Assembly: GCF_015291725.1 (NCBI RefSeq)
Contig: NZ_CP030038.1
Coordinates: 6,065,001-6,129,000, forward strand
Direction: 5' to 3'
Length of the DNA stretch: 64,000 nt
Source of the DNA: Bradyrhizobium sp. CCBAU 51765
GTDB lineage: Bacteria > Pseudomonadota > Alphaproteobacteria > Rhizobiales > Xanthobacteraceae
Shown here: in pieces, positions 52,152 through 61,412 of the stretch
Layout of the letters: the number at the start of each line of letters is the position of its first letter
Position numbering within the stretch: the stretch's first letter is position 1
Translations under genes and position numbers: made by a program
The notes under the pieces: model-generated
The model's database searches: none
What the model was told of the DNA's origin: nothing
What the model saw: the letters and a program-made list of their open reading frames with translations, nothing else

Positions 52152-53819
52152 CTACTCCGCCGGCGCGGCCGACATCTCCGGATGCGCGGCGTAGGGCTCG
52201 CTGGCGCCGAGCTTGGCGGCGGCGAACAGGCCGGCGGCCATCACGGCGTAGGCCAGCGCGACCGCAGGCGTCACGCCAAAGCCGCCGCCGATGCCGACGG
52301 CCTCGCCGTGCATGAAGCCGAAATAAGTCAGCACCGCCCCGACCAGCGCAAAGGCGGACGCCTTCTCGAAATCCCGCTCGATGATGAAGACGCCGATCGC
52401 GCCGAGGATGAGGCCGCCAAGGATGGAGCCGCCACCCATCACCTCCAGGCCGTGATAGAACACGCCCTGCTGAGGCAGCGCGGCAATCGCGGCGGCCTTG
52501 ACCGCATCGGCCTTGTCGGCCGCCAGGCCGCCGACGGTTGCCGCCGCGTTCATGGTGGAGCCGAGCATGGTGTCGATCTGGAGCTTGGCCCAGGCGGCCA
52601 GATGCGGCGTCAGCGCCAGCACGATCGCGGGCGCGTGCTTGACCGGCGTGGTCTGGAACGCCTGCGCGCCGATCAGCATGCCGATATAGAGCAGGATCGG
52701 CGAGATCGCGACGACAGGCACCAGCGCCAGCAGCACCGAGATGATGCCGAACCAGGCCAGCACCACGACCATGATGCCGGTCGCCGCGGAGTAGCCGATC
52801 CGGCCGCCCATCGCCTTCCAGCCGGGGTGGCCGATATAGACGGCGTTGATGAAGGGATTGCCCATCAGGCAGCCGATCAGGCTGACGACGCCGTCAGCGG
52901 TCAGCACGCGCGTGGTCGGATAGTCGTCGCCGGCCGCTTCCGCGCTCTCGACATTGTCCATGGCCTCGACGAGGTCGTAGATGCCGAACGGAATGGCGGT
53001 GACCAGGATGATGCCGAGGAATTCGAAGCCGGAGAAGACATAGCCTATTGCCGGGATCGGCACCGAGAAGCCGAAATTGGCGAAGGCAGCACCAACGCCT
53101 TTGAGGCTCAAGCCGCCAAGGCCGAGCCCGAACAGGTTCGAGCCCCAGGCGATGACCATGCCGACGGCAATGGCGACGAGACCGGCTGGAATGCCGCGCC
53201 AATACTTCACACCGCCGAACCAGCTCACCAGGATGATGGCGAAGCAGACCAGACCAATCTGCGGCGTCATGTACATTTCGAGCGCCGGCCGCATCGAGAT
53301 GAAGGTGACGGAGACGCCCGCGAGCGTGCCGAGCAGCGCTGCGCGCGGCGTGATCCTGCGGATGAACGGCGCGATGAAGCCGCCGATCATGAGAATGAAG
53401 CTCTGGAAGAACACCCAGACGAGACCCGCCGACCAGCCCTTGAGCGGGTCGCCGGTCTTGAGCGTGATCGGCAGCATGATCACGAAGGTGACGATGAACA
53501 TGTGCGGCACGCTGACGCCTGAGGGCAGCGCGCAGACGTCGCTGCGGCCGGTCTTCTGAGCGAGGCGATAAGCAAGGTAGGCGTAATAGAAGGTGGACAG
53601 GCACATCATCAGCCCGAGCGCGGGCAGGATGCGGCCGAACACGAGGCTGTCGGGCATCTTCAGCACGAAGCGCAACAGGCCCGTAAGCACCAGCATGTTG
53701 ACGAGGATGTTGGTGCCGAAGCCGAAAAACGCGTTCCAGTCGCCCGATGTCCATAGCGCCGGCTTGAACTCGGACTTGTTCAGATCAGAACTGCCGGCCG
53801 CCCCCGTCAATGTGCTCAT
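52152..53819 (-). CDS. NCS2/AzgA-type nucleobase-like permease
   Basis: A 555-residue membrane protein with about twelve to fourteen helices. Segments GFGTNILVNMLVLTGLL, SGVSVPHMFIVTF and the conserved GGDD-like acidic loop near VESAEAAGDDYPTTRVL are typical of NCS2 xanthine/uracil/purine carriers. Upstream, 10 bases away on the same strand, is a biuret-hydrolase-like cysteine hydrolase. A nitrogen-rich small molecule such as biuret, cyanurate breakdown products or a related amide is therefore a reasonable substrate guess. Not proven. Confidence 0.85.
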   Translation of the reverse strand: MSTLTGAAGSSDLNKSEFKPALWTSGDWNAFFGFGTNILVNMLVLTGLLRFVLKMPDSLVFGRILPALGLMMCLSTFYYAYLAYRLAQKTGRSDVCALPSGVSVPHMFIVTFVIMLPITLKTGDPLKGWSAGLVWVFFQSFILMIGGFIAPFIRRITPRAALLGTLAGVSVTFISMRPALEMYMTPQIGLVCFAIILVSWFGGVKYWRGIPAGLVAIAVGMVIAWGSNLFGLGLGGLSLKGVGAAFANFGFSVPIPAIGYVFSGFEFLGIILVTAIPFGIYDLVEAMDNVESAEAAGDDYPTTRVLTADGVVSLIGCLMGNPFINAVYIGHPGWKAMGGRIGYSAATGIMVVVLAWFGIISVLLALVPVVAISPILLYIGMLIGAQAFQTTPVKHAPAIVLALTPHLAAWAKLQIDTMLGSTMNAAATVGGLAADKADAVKAAAIAALPQQGVFYHGLEVMGGGSILGGLILGAIGVFIIERDFEKASAFALVGAVLTYFGFMHGEAVGIGGGFGVTPAVALAYAVMAAGLFAAAKLGASEPYAAHPEMSAAPAE

Positions 53820-53829
53820 GATAGTACCC

Positions 53830-54528
53830 CTATGTGGTCGAAACCTTCATTGCCTCCAGAACTGCGGCTGAATCCGCGACCCAGCCGAAGATGCCGCCCT
53901 GGGCCTTGATCATCTTCAGGCCCATCTCGTGAAACTCGGGGAAGTAGGATGCGCAGCCGTCGGAGATCACGACGCAGCGATAGCCGCGATCATTGGCCTC
54001 GCGCACGGTGGTGTTGACGCACACTTCGGTGGTGACGCCGCACACGAGCAAATTTTCGATGCCGTATTTCTCCAGGACATCGCCGAGCTCGGTGGCGTAG
54101 AAAGCGCCCTTGCCCGGCTTGTCGATCACGATTTCGCTGTCGAGCGGATAGAGCTCGGGAATGATGTCGTGGCCGGCCTCACCGCGAATGAGGATGCGTC
54201 CCATCGGACCGGGATCGCCGATGCGAAGGCTCGGCGCGCCGCGCTCGAGCTTCGCCGGCGGTGCGTCGGAGAGATCAGGCAGATGCCCCTCGCGGGTGTG
54301 GATGACCAGCATGCCGGTGTCACGCGCCGCCGCCAGCACCGCGCCGATCGGCTTCACCGCGCGTGCAAGCTGGCTGACGTCGTTGCCGAGCGTTTCACCG
54401 AAGCCACCGGGCTCCATGAAGTCGCGCTGCATGTCGATGATGAGAAGCGCGGTGGCGGGCCAGTCGAGCGTGATCGGCTCGGGCTCGGCGCTGATGGCGC
54501 CCTTTGCCGGCTCGACTGAGTTCAACAT
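53830..54528 (-). CDS. Cysteine hydrolase, isochorismatase family (biuret hydrolase-like)
   Basis: A 232-residue alpha/beta enzyme with the catalytic triad of the group: Asp32 in LIIDMQRDF, Lys140 in DKPGKGAFYAT, and Cys170 in CGVTTEVCVNTT. The segments HTREGHLPDLSD and GDPGPMGRILIRGE are close to those of Rhizobium biuret hydrolase BiuH. The reaction would be hydrolysis of an amide such as biuret, giving allophanate and ammonia. It lies 10 bases upstream of the permease with which it is probably cotranscribed. Close relatives act on ureidoacrylate or N-carbamoyl compounds, so the exact substrate is open. Confidence 0.85.
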   Translation of the reverse strand: MLNSVEPAKGAISAEPEPITLDWPATALLIIDMQRDFMEPGGFGETLGNDVSQLARAVKPIGAVLAAARDTGMLVIHTREGHLPDLSDAPPAKLERGAPSLRIGDPGPMGRILIRGEAGHDIIPELYPLDSEIVIDKPGKGAFYATELGDVLEKYGIENLLVCGVTTEVCVNTTVREANDRGYRCVVISDGCASYFPEFHEMGLKMIKAQGGIFGWVADSAAVLEAMKVSTT

Positions 54529-54734
54529 GACGCAGACCCCCGCGAGAACTCTCTCGGCCGGGAGTTCTGCAAGCGCCGTGCCATTGTGTACAATAGCGAT
54601 TGGAAGGAGAGCTTCGAGAATTTCGCTGTTCTGTCAAAATGTTACGAGATGAGTGCGCGTGTGCTCATTCGCTGTGCGGCGGTTTTGCGGCGTGCATTTG
54701 CTCAATGCTTAAGCGGTGGCGAGACTTTCACCAG

Positions 54735-54864
54735 CCGTCATTCCGGGGCGCGAGGCAGTCGCGAGCCCGGAAATCCATCGGGCCGCAGTACCCGAGGTGA
54801 AATGGATTCTCTGATGCGCAATCGCGCATCATGGCTCGACGCTACGCGTCGCCCCGGGATGACG
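54735..54864. repeat. Dispersed inverted repeat
   Basis: The left end ccgtcattccggggcgcg is mirrored by gccccgggatgacg on the right, with inner inverted pairs (aaatccat/atggatt). This is the common 'cgtcattccggggcgcg' bradyrhizobial element. It fills much of the 363-base gap between the cysteine hydrolase and hotdog genes; 54529-54734 is unassigned and should include the hydrolase promoter. Confidence 0.8.
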
Positions 54865-54891
54865 ACGCGCGTGTGTGGCGACGCCTTGCCC

Positions 54892-55845
54892 TTACCGCCC
54901 AGCCCCATACAGCTGCCGATACTCGTCCTCATACGGCGCATAGGAATCCTTCAGCGTCGCCATGTTCAGCAACATGGTCGCCACCATCGCGCCCGCACTG
55001 TCGAACACGCGCGTCTTCACCCAGGCGCTTTCGGTGCGGCGGCTACCGGAGAGCGCGACCACCTCGCGCTCGACTTCGTACTCTTCGTCGACGAAGAGCG
55101 GCCCCTTCACGAGGCGGATCTCCTGGTCGGCGAACAAGCCGACAGCGGGGCCCTTGGCCGGCAGCGGATCGTCCTTGGAGCGGTACTGGAACAGCACGCT
55201 CAGCATCTCCATCGGGATGATGGGCTTGCCCCAGGGATTATCCGCACCCGAGTAGTAGGGCGAGCTCTCGGTGATGACGGCGAGCTTCTGCCGGAGTGAG
55301 AACGGATAGAGGTCGCCCATGCTCTGATCGAGGGCCATGCGCACCGGTTGCCGCTTGCCGGTCTGCGCCACCTTCACATCGCGCAGGATCACGGGATCGG
55401 TGAGCGGCTTGAGCTCGCCGAGGCGGGTCTCGAGCGCGGTCGCAACCGGCGCATCGCCGGCCGAGGCCGTACCGCGCAGCACCTCGGTGCCGTCGCGCTT
55501 GACCATCTGAATCTGGCACTGGCTCGTGCCGGGCAATGGCTTCGACAGGATCGCCTGCACCTCCTCACCTTCGTAGCAGACGCTGCGATAATGCGCGGAC
55601 AGGGAGCCTGTCTCGAACCAGGCACGACCCCAGAGCCGTTCGCCCAGCGGCGCGAACTGGCTGAAATGGGTCGGCCCTTCGATGGTGCCGCCCTTGAAGC
55701 CGAGCTTCTGGGCGGTTGCGTCGTCGTGGATCGAGGCGTGCGCGTCGTAGGTTTGCGCTTGCAGCATCTGGCGCGGCTGGCGCCACGGCCCCATCAGCGT
55801 CTCGGCGGTCTCGGCGATCTCAGTGTCGAATGCTTTTGCAGCCAT
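54892..55845 (-). CDS. Double hotdog-fold (MaoC/FAS1-dehydratase-like) protein
   Basis: A 317-residue cytoplasmic protein with two hotdog-like halves. The first has the helix motif HDDATAQKLGFKGGTIEGPTHFSQFAPL, in which the H-x-D/A-x(4)-LGF...G segment matches MaoC/enoyl hydratase-type hotdogs. The second is about 160-300, with the segment NPWGKPIIPMEMLSVLF. This would fit hydration of an acyl thioester or a related step. It is divergent from the indolepyruvate oxidoreductase gene. The substrate is unknown. Confidence 0.7.
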   Translation of the reverse strand: MAAKAFDTEIAETAETLMGPWRQPRQMLQAQTYDAHASIHDDATAQKLGFKGGTIEGPTHFSQFAPLGERLWGRAWFETGSLSAHYRSVCYEGEEVQAILSKPLPGTSQCQIQMVKRDGTEVLRGTASAGDAPVATALETRLGELKPLTDPVILRDVKVAQTGKRQPVRMALDQSMGDLYPFSLRQKLAVITESSPYYSGADNPWGKPIIPMEMLSVLFQYRSKDDPLPAKGPAVGLFADQEIRLVKGPLFVDEEYEVEREVVALSGSRRTESAWVKTRVFDSAGAMVATMLLNMATLKDSYAPYEDEYRQLYGAGR

Positions 55846-56010
55846 GATGTTCTCCGCAGGCAGCCATGACTAGCAGGAGCGCCACGGATGCTGCCAGCGA
55901 TATTGACTTCGCCCACGCATACTCTTGACTGTCACAATTCGCGTCGCGCCGCCGCACTCCCCTCCCGCAGCGCAAAACTCCACGCCGGACGAAAGACAAG
56001 GACTCCCGAA

Positions 56011-59000
56011 ATGACGCTGATGCAGGTCGAGCTGGACGATAAATACCGGCTCGAATCGAAGCGGATCTTTCTGTCCGGCACCCAGGCTCTGGTTCGACTG
56101 CCGATGTTGCAGCGCGAACGCGACCGGCTCCAGGGGCTCAACACCGGCGGCTTCATCTCGGGCTATCGCGGTTCCCCGCTCGGCATGTACGACCACGCGT
56201 TGTGGCGGGCGAAGTCGCACCTCCAGCAGCACGACATCGCCTTCGTGCCCGGCCTGAACGAGGACCTAGCTGCAACCGCCGTGTGGGGCAGCCAGCAAGT
56301 CGGCCTGTTTCCCGGCGCCAAGGTCGATGGCGTGTTCGGCATCTGGTACGGCAAGGGCCCCGGCGTCGACCGCTCGGTGGATGCGCTCAAGCATGCCAAT
56401 GCAGCCGGCACCTCGCTGAACGGCGGCGTGCTCGCGCTTGCCGGCGACGACCACGGCTGCCAGTCCTCGACGCTGGCGCATCAGAGCGAGCAGGTGTTCG
56501 CGGCGGCGCTGATCCCCGTGATCAATCCCGCGACGCTGCAGGACTATCTCGATCTCGGCCTCTACGGCTTCGCGCTGTCGCGCTTCTCCGGCTGCTGGGT
56601 CGGCTTCAAGGCGATCAGCGAGACCGTGGAGAGCTCGGCGTCGATCTACAGCGATCCCGAACGCATCCAGATCAAGCTGCCCGACGATTTCGAGATGCCG
56701 CCCGGCGGCCTCAACATCCGTTGGCCCGATCCGCCGCTCGAAGCCGAGAAGCGCCTGTTTGGCGCGAAGATGGCCGCCGTGCAGGCCTTCGCCCGCGCCA
56801 ACCAGCTCGACCGCATCGTGCTCGATTCCAAGCCGGCGCGGCTCGGCATCGTCGCGACCGGCAAGGCCTATCTCGACCTGCGCCAGGCGCTCGCCGACCT
56901 TGGCATCACCGACAAGGACGCGCAGGACCTCGGCTTGCGCATCTACAAGGTCGCGCTGACCTGGCCGCTGGAGGAAAGCGGCGCCAGGCGTTTCGCTGAA
57001 GGCCTTCAGGACGTCCTGGTGGTCGAGGAGAAGCGCGGCTTCATCGAAGACCAGCTGATGCGCATCCTCTACAATATCGATGCGTCCAGGCGCCCGACCG
57101 TCACGGGCAAGCGCGACGAGCGCGGCGCGCCGCTGCTGCCGAGCGAGGGCGAACTGACACCGACCATCGTCGCGGCCGCACTGGTGGCGCGTTTGCGCAA
57201 GCTTGGCCATCACAGCCCGGTGCTGGAGCAGCGCCTCGCCCGGCTCGAGGCGTTCGACAATCCCGTCACCACCGGCACGCAGATCAAGCTCGCGCGCACG
57301 CCGTTCTTCTGCTCGGGCTGCCCGCACAACACCTCGACGCGCGTGCCGGAGGGCAGCCGTGCCATGGCCGGCATCGGCTGCCACGGCATGGCCCTGAGCA
57401 TGCCGACCCGCCGGACAGACCTGATCTCGCATATGGGCGCCGAGGGCGTGAACTGGATCGGCCAGTCGCCCTTCACCACCGAGCAGCACATCTTCCAGAA
57501 TCTCGGCGACGGAACCTATACCCATTCCGGTCTTCTGGCGCTCCGCGCCGCGTCCGCCGCCGGCATCAACATCACCTACAAGATCCTCTACAACGACGCC
57601 GTCGCGATGACCGGCGGCCAGCCGGCCGAAGGCGCCTTCAACGTCGCGCAGATCGCGCATCAGGTCTGGGCCGAAGGCGTCAAGCGGCTCGCGATCGTCT
57701 CGGACGATCCAGGAAAATACCCGCAAGGCAACTATTTCCCGCAGGGCGCGACCATCCATCACCGCCGCGAGCTCGACGCCGTGCAGCGCGAGCTGCGCGA
57801 CATCAAGGGCCTCACCGTCATCGTCTACGACCAGACCTGCGCCGCCGAAAAGCGACGCCGCCGCAAGCGCGGGCTCTATCCCGATCCCGCCAAGCGCGCC
57901 TTCATCAACGAGCTCGTCTGTGAAGGCTGCGGCGACTGCTCGCAGGCTTCCAATTGCGTCTCGGTGCAGCCGCTGGAGACCGAGTTCGGCCGCAAGCGCC
58001 AGATCGACCAGTCGAACTGCAACAAGGACTTTTCCTGCGTCGAGGGTTTCTGCCCGAGCTTTGTCACGGTGCACGGTGGCACGCTCAAGCGGATGAAGAC
58101 CTCGGCGGTCGATTCCGGGCAGTTGTTCGCCGATCTGCCGCTGCCGCCGGCGCGTGAACTCGACGGTCCCTACAACATCCTCGTGACCGGCATCGGCGGC
58201 ACGGGCGTCATCACCATCGGCGCCCTGCTCGGCATGGCCGCCCATGTCGACGGCCGCGGCTGCTCGGCGCTGGATTTCACCGGCCTGTCGCAGAAGAACG
58301 GCGCGGTGATGAGCCATGTGCGCATCGCGCCGAAGCCGGAGGACATCTCCGCGGTCCGCATCACCACCGGCGGTGCCGACGTCATCCTCGGCTGCGACAT
58401 GATCGTCTCGGCCGGCCCGACCGCGCTCAGCCGCGCCGAGCGCGGCGTGACGAAGGCCTACATCAACGCCGATTTGCAGCCGACTGCCAGCTTCGTGCAG
58501 AACCCCGATCTCGATTTCGAGATGGGCACGATGCAGACCGTGCTGCGCGACGCGATCGGCGACAAGAACCTCGACATCATCGACGCCACGGGCATGGCCG
58601 CCGCGCTGATGGGCGACAGCATCGCCACCAACCCCTTCATGCTCGGCTTCGCGTTCCAGAAGGGCGCGATCCCGCTGTCGCTGGAGGCCCTGCTGCGCGC
58701 CATCGAGATCAACGGCGCCGCGATCGAGATGAACAAGCTCGCCTTCACCTGGGGCCGCCTCGCCGCGCAAGACATGTCGCGGGTGCGCAGCGTGCTCCAG
58801 TTCAAGAGCCGCGCATCCGCGCCGGCGAAATCGCTCGACGATATCATCGCGACCCGCGCCGAATTCCTGACCCGCTATCAGGACAAGGCCTACGCCGACC
58901 GCTATCTCGCGGCGGTCGCCAAGGTGCGCAAGGCGGAGAGCACCGTTTCGCCCGCATCGACGGAGCTGACCGAGGCCGTCGCGAAGAGCCTGTTCAAGCT

Positions 59001-59487
59001 GATGTCCTACAAGGACGAGTACGAGGTTGCCCGGCTCTATACCGACGGCAGCTTTGCCCGGAAGGTCTCGGAGAAGTTCGACGGGGACTTCACGCTGAAG
59101 TACCACCTGGCACCGCCGATCTTCGCAAAGCGCGACAAGGTGACCGGACATCTGCAGAAGCAGGAGTTCGGCGGCTGGATGATCCAAGCCTTCCGCATTC
59201 TCGCCAAGCTCAAGTTCCTGCGCGGCGGCCTGCTCGATCCGTTCGGCCGCACCGAGGAGCGCCGGATCGAGCGGAAGCTGATCGCGGATTATCTGGCGAT
59301 GATCGATCAGCGGATCGTCGGGCTGCAGGCGGCACAGATCCCGCTGCTGGCGCGGCTTGCACGCGTGCCCGAGACGGTCCGCGGCTTCGGCCATGTCAAG
59401 GAAGCCAATATCAGGCTGGCGGCGGCGGAGAAGGCCCGGCTGGAAGCGGAGATCGAGAACAGCCGCTTTGCGGCCGCTGCGGAGTAA
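56011..59487 (+). CDS. Indolepyruvate ferredoxin oxidoreductase, fused alpha and beta
   Basis: A 1158-residue protein joining the IorA-like alpha half and the gamma/IorB half. It has the N-terminal TPP-related segment SGYRGSPLGMYDHALW, the pyruvate oxidoreductase-type TPP site with GCPHNTSTRVPEG and GIGCHGMA, the Fe-S-like region CEGCGDCSQASNC with NCNKDFSCVEGFCPSF, and the 2-oxoacid gamma domain starting VTGIGGTGVITIGALLG. It oxidises arylpyruvates or similar 2-oxoacids to acyl-CoA, reducing ferredoxin. The ATG at 56011 is chosen; the frame from 55888 adds a basic, unsupported tail. Confidence 0.9.
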   Translation: MTLMQVELDDKYRLESKRIFLSGTQALVRLPMLQRERDRLQGLNTGGFISGYRGSPLGMYDHALWRAKSHLQQHDIAFVPGLNEDLAATAVWGSQQVGLFPGAKVDGVFGIWYGKGPGVDRSVDALKHANAAGTSLNGGVLALAGDDHGCQSSTLAHQSEQVFAAALIPVINPATLQDYLDLGLYGFALSRFSGCWVGFKAISETVESSASIYSDPERIQIKLPDDFEMPPGGLNIRWPDPPLEAEKRLFGAKMAAVQAFARANQLDRIVLDSKPARLGIVATGKAYLDLRQALADLGITDKDAQDLGLRIYKVALTWPLEESGARRFAEGLQDVLVVEEKRGFIEDQLMRILYNIDASRRPTVTGKRDERGAPLLPSEGELTPTIVAAALVARLRKLGHHSPVLEQRLARLEAFDNPVTTGTQIKLARTPFFCSGCPHNTSTRVPEGSRAMAGIGCHGMALSMPTRRTDLISHMGAEGVNWIGQSPFTTEQHIFQNLGDGTYTHSGLLALRAASAAGINITYKILYNDAVAMTGGQPAEGAFNVAQIAHQVWAEGVKRLAIVSDDPGKYPQGNYFPQGATIHHRRELDAVQRELRDIKGLTVIVYDQTCAAEKRRRRKRGLYPDPAKRAFINELVCEGCGDCSQASNCVSVQPLETEFGRKRQIDQSNCNKDFSCVEGFCPSFVTVHGGTLKRMKTSAVDSGQLFADLPLPPARELDGPYNILVTGIGGTGVITIGALLGMAAHVDGRGCSALDFTGLSQKNGAVMSHVRIAPKPEDISAVRITTGGADVILGCDMIVSAGPTALSRAERGVTKAYINADLQPTASFVQNPDLDFEMGTMQTVLRDAIGDKNLDIIDATGMAAALMGDSIATNPFMLGFAFQKGAIPLSLEALLRAIEINGAAIEMNKLAFTWGRLAAQDMSRVRSVLQFKSRASAPAKSLDDIIATRAEFLTRYQDKAYADRYLAAVAKVRKAESTVSPASTELTEAVAKSLFKLMSYKDEYEVARLYTDGSFARKVSEKFDGDFTLKYHLAPPIFAKRDKVTGHLQKQEFGGWMIQAFRILAKLKFLRGGLLDPFGRTEERRIERKLIADYLAMIDQRIVGLQAAQIPLLARLARVPETVRGFGHVKEANIRLAAAEKARLEAEIENSRFAAAAE

Positions 59488-59513
59488 CCGTTAGGAGAGC
59501 GAAGGCCTCTCGT

Positions 59514-59600
59514 CGTCATTGCGAGGAGCCCTTGCGACCAAGCAATCCAGAATCCCGCCAAAGAAACAGCCTGGATTGCTTCGCTTCGCTCGCAATGACG
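59514..59600. repeat. Dispersed inverted repeat ('cgtcattgcgag' type)
   Basis: Left end cgtcattgcgagg, right end cgctcgcaatgacg, with inner inverted pairs (agcaatccag/ctggattgct). A standard alphaproteobacterial intergenic element, here between convergent genes, where it may help end both transcripts. Confidence 0.85.
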
Positions 59601-59628
59601 GAAATTGCGGAGACGGAGGAGACCACAG

Positions 59629-61353
59629 TCAGACAGTCGCCTTCGCTGCACTCGACGCCGCCGCGCTGCCCTCAGCCAGATGCCGCCCCGCGATGTACCC
59701 GAACGTCAGCGCCGGCCCGAGCGTGATGCCCGGAGCCGGATCGTTGCCGTTCATGATCGAAGCCATGTCATTGCCGCAGGCGTAGAGGCCGGCGATCGGG
59801 GTGCCGTCCTTGCGCAGCACACGCGCTTGCGCATCCACCGTCATGCCGATGGCCGTGCCAAGATCCGCCGGATGGACGCGCAGCGCGAAGAACGGCGCGC
59901 GGACGATCGGCGCGACGCAAGGGTTGGGCCTGTGCGCGGCATCGCCGAGATGGCGCTGATAGATGGTGCTGCCACGACCGAACCCGGGATCGCGCCCCTC
60001 CTTCGCATCGGCATTGTAATTCGCGACCGTCGCTGCAAGGACGGACGGCTTGATGCCGATCTCGGCTGCGAGCTGCGCGACGTCCGCCGCCTCGATCAAC
60101 TCACCGCTCGCTACATAGCGCCGGTAATTGCGCGTGAATGGCTTGATGCGGCCGAGGCCGTAGGCCCACAGGAACCGGCTGTCGCAGATCAGGTGGAACG
60201 GCCGGTCGGGCTCACCATTGGCCTCGCGCAACATGGCCAGCACGAACTCGTGGTGAGACAGCGCCTCGTTGACGAAGCGCCGGCCGGCCGCATTGACGGC
60301 GATCACGCCGGGCTTGGCGCGGTCAGTCACCAAGTGCGGGAACACGCCGCGACTGCCATCAGTGCGGCGGAAGAGCGAGGCCGGGACCCAATAGGCCGCG
60401 CTCGTCGCGTCCGTGTTGAGCGCTGCACCGGCCGTAGTCCCAAGCCGAAGCCCGTCGCCCGCAGCCGACGGAGTGGCCGCCGAGATGAAACCTGCAGCGG
60501 CCGGGAAGAAGCGTTTGCGCAAACTCGCATCGTGCGAGAAGCCGCCGGTCGCGAGCACCACGCCGCGGCGCGCCGCGATCAGGCGGTCGCGGGCGCCGTG
60601 GCGGATCACCACGCCGGCGACGTGCCCGTCCCGCATCGACAAGCCCTCGACATCGGCGCTGAAGAGGATCTCAACCCGCCGCGCCAGCAGCGTGGCATAC
60701 AGCTGCGCGGCGAGCGCATTGCCGAGATGCAATGTCGTGCCGCGCGGCCACCGCAGGCGCTGCCACGCATATGCGGAAACCAACTGCGCCGCGCGCAAGG
60801 TCGAGTGCAGCGACGTTCCGATCCGGCCTAGATGCGGAATGTCGAGGCGGCCGACCATCATCCCGCCGAACCGCGTGCACTCCGGCAGCGGTGGCGGCAA
60901 TCGCGCGAAACCTTTTCCCAGCCGGGCGCCGTTGAAAACAACCGGCTCCAGCACGCGGCCGCCGGCCGTCGCCCCCAGCCGTTCCGGATAATGGTCCGGA
61001 CAGGCCATCACCGGCTGGAGGCGCACCTCGGTGTTTGCTTCGAGATAGGCGATCGCCTCGGGTCCCCGCGCGAGGAAGGCGGCGCGCAGGCCGGCATTGG
61101 CGGGCTCGGGGACCGTGCTCGACAGATACCGGACTGCATCGGTGACGCTGTCGGAAAGTCCCGCCTCCTTCATCTTGGGGTTGGCGGGGATCCAGACCAT
61201 GCCGCCGGACCAGGCGGTGGTGCCGCCGACGAAGGCGGTCTTCTCGATCACCAGCACGCGCAGGCCTTCGGCGGCAGCGACGGCCGCGGCCGTCATGCCA
61301 CCGGCACCGGCGCCGATGACGACGACGTCGTAGGTCTCATGCGCCGGCATCAT
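59629..61353 (-). CDS. FAD-dependent dehydrogenase (3-ketosteroid dehydrogenase-like family)
   Basis: A 574-residue flavoprotein. The FAD dinucleotide motif is VVVIGAGAGGMTAAAVAAAEG, followed by the FAD-binding-2 acidic residue in VIEKTAFVGGTTAWSGG. The substrate-domain segment GIKPSVLAATVANYN and the C-terminal FAD loop IAGLYACGNDMASIMNGNDPAPG also fit 3-ketosteroid Delta1-dehydrogenase and fumarate-reductase-like flavoproteins. It has no signal peptide and probably dehydrogenates a cyclic ketone or similar. The start MMPAHETYD is the first ATG. The gene converges with the indolepyruvate oxidoreductase. Substrate not determined. Confidence 0.87.
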   Translation of the reverse strand: MMPAHETYDVVVIGAGAGGMTAAAVAAAEGLRVLVIEKTAFVGGTTAWSGGMVWIPANPKMKEAGLSDSVTDAVRYLSSTVPEPANAGLRAAFLARGPEAIAYLEANTEVRLQPVMACPDHYPERLGATAGGRVLEPVVFNGARLGKGFARLPPPLPECTRFGGMMVGRLDIPHLGRIGTSLHSTLRAAQLVSAYAWQRLRWPRGTTLHLGNALAAQLYATLLARRVEILFSADVEGLSMRDGHVAGVVIRHGARDRLIAARRGVVLATGGFSHDASLRKRFFPAAAGFISAATPSAAGDGLRLGTTAGAALNTDATSAAYWVPASLFRRTDGSRGVFPHLVTDRAKPGVIAVNAAGRRFVNEALSHHEFVLAMLREANGEPDRPFHLICDSRFLWAYGLGRIKPFTRNYRRYVASGELIEAADVAQLAAEIGIKPSVLAATVANYNADAKEGRDPGFGRGSTIYQRHLGDAAHRPNPCVAPIVRAPFFALRVHPADLGTAIGMTVDAQARVLRKDGTPIAGLYACGNDMASIMNGNDPAPGITLGPALTFGYIAGRHLAEGSAAASSAAKATV

Positions 61354-61412
61354 GCGGCAAGCTTCCGTGAGCGAGGCATGACAGCGTCATACCCCGCCTA
61401 GGCGCCCGGGCG

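Noticed and set aside
55888..56010. Upstream extension of the indolepyruvate oxidoreductase
   Set aside because: The extra 41 residues are basic, lack a domain, and cover the intergenic region; homologous proteins begin near the ATG at 56011.
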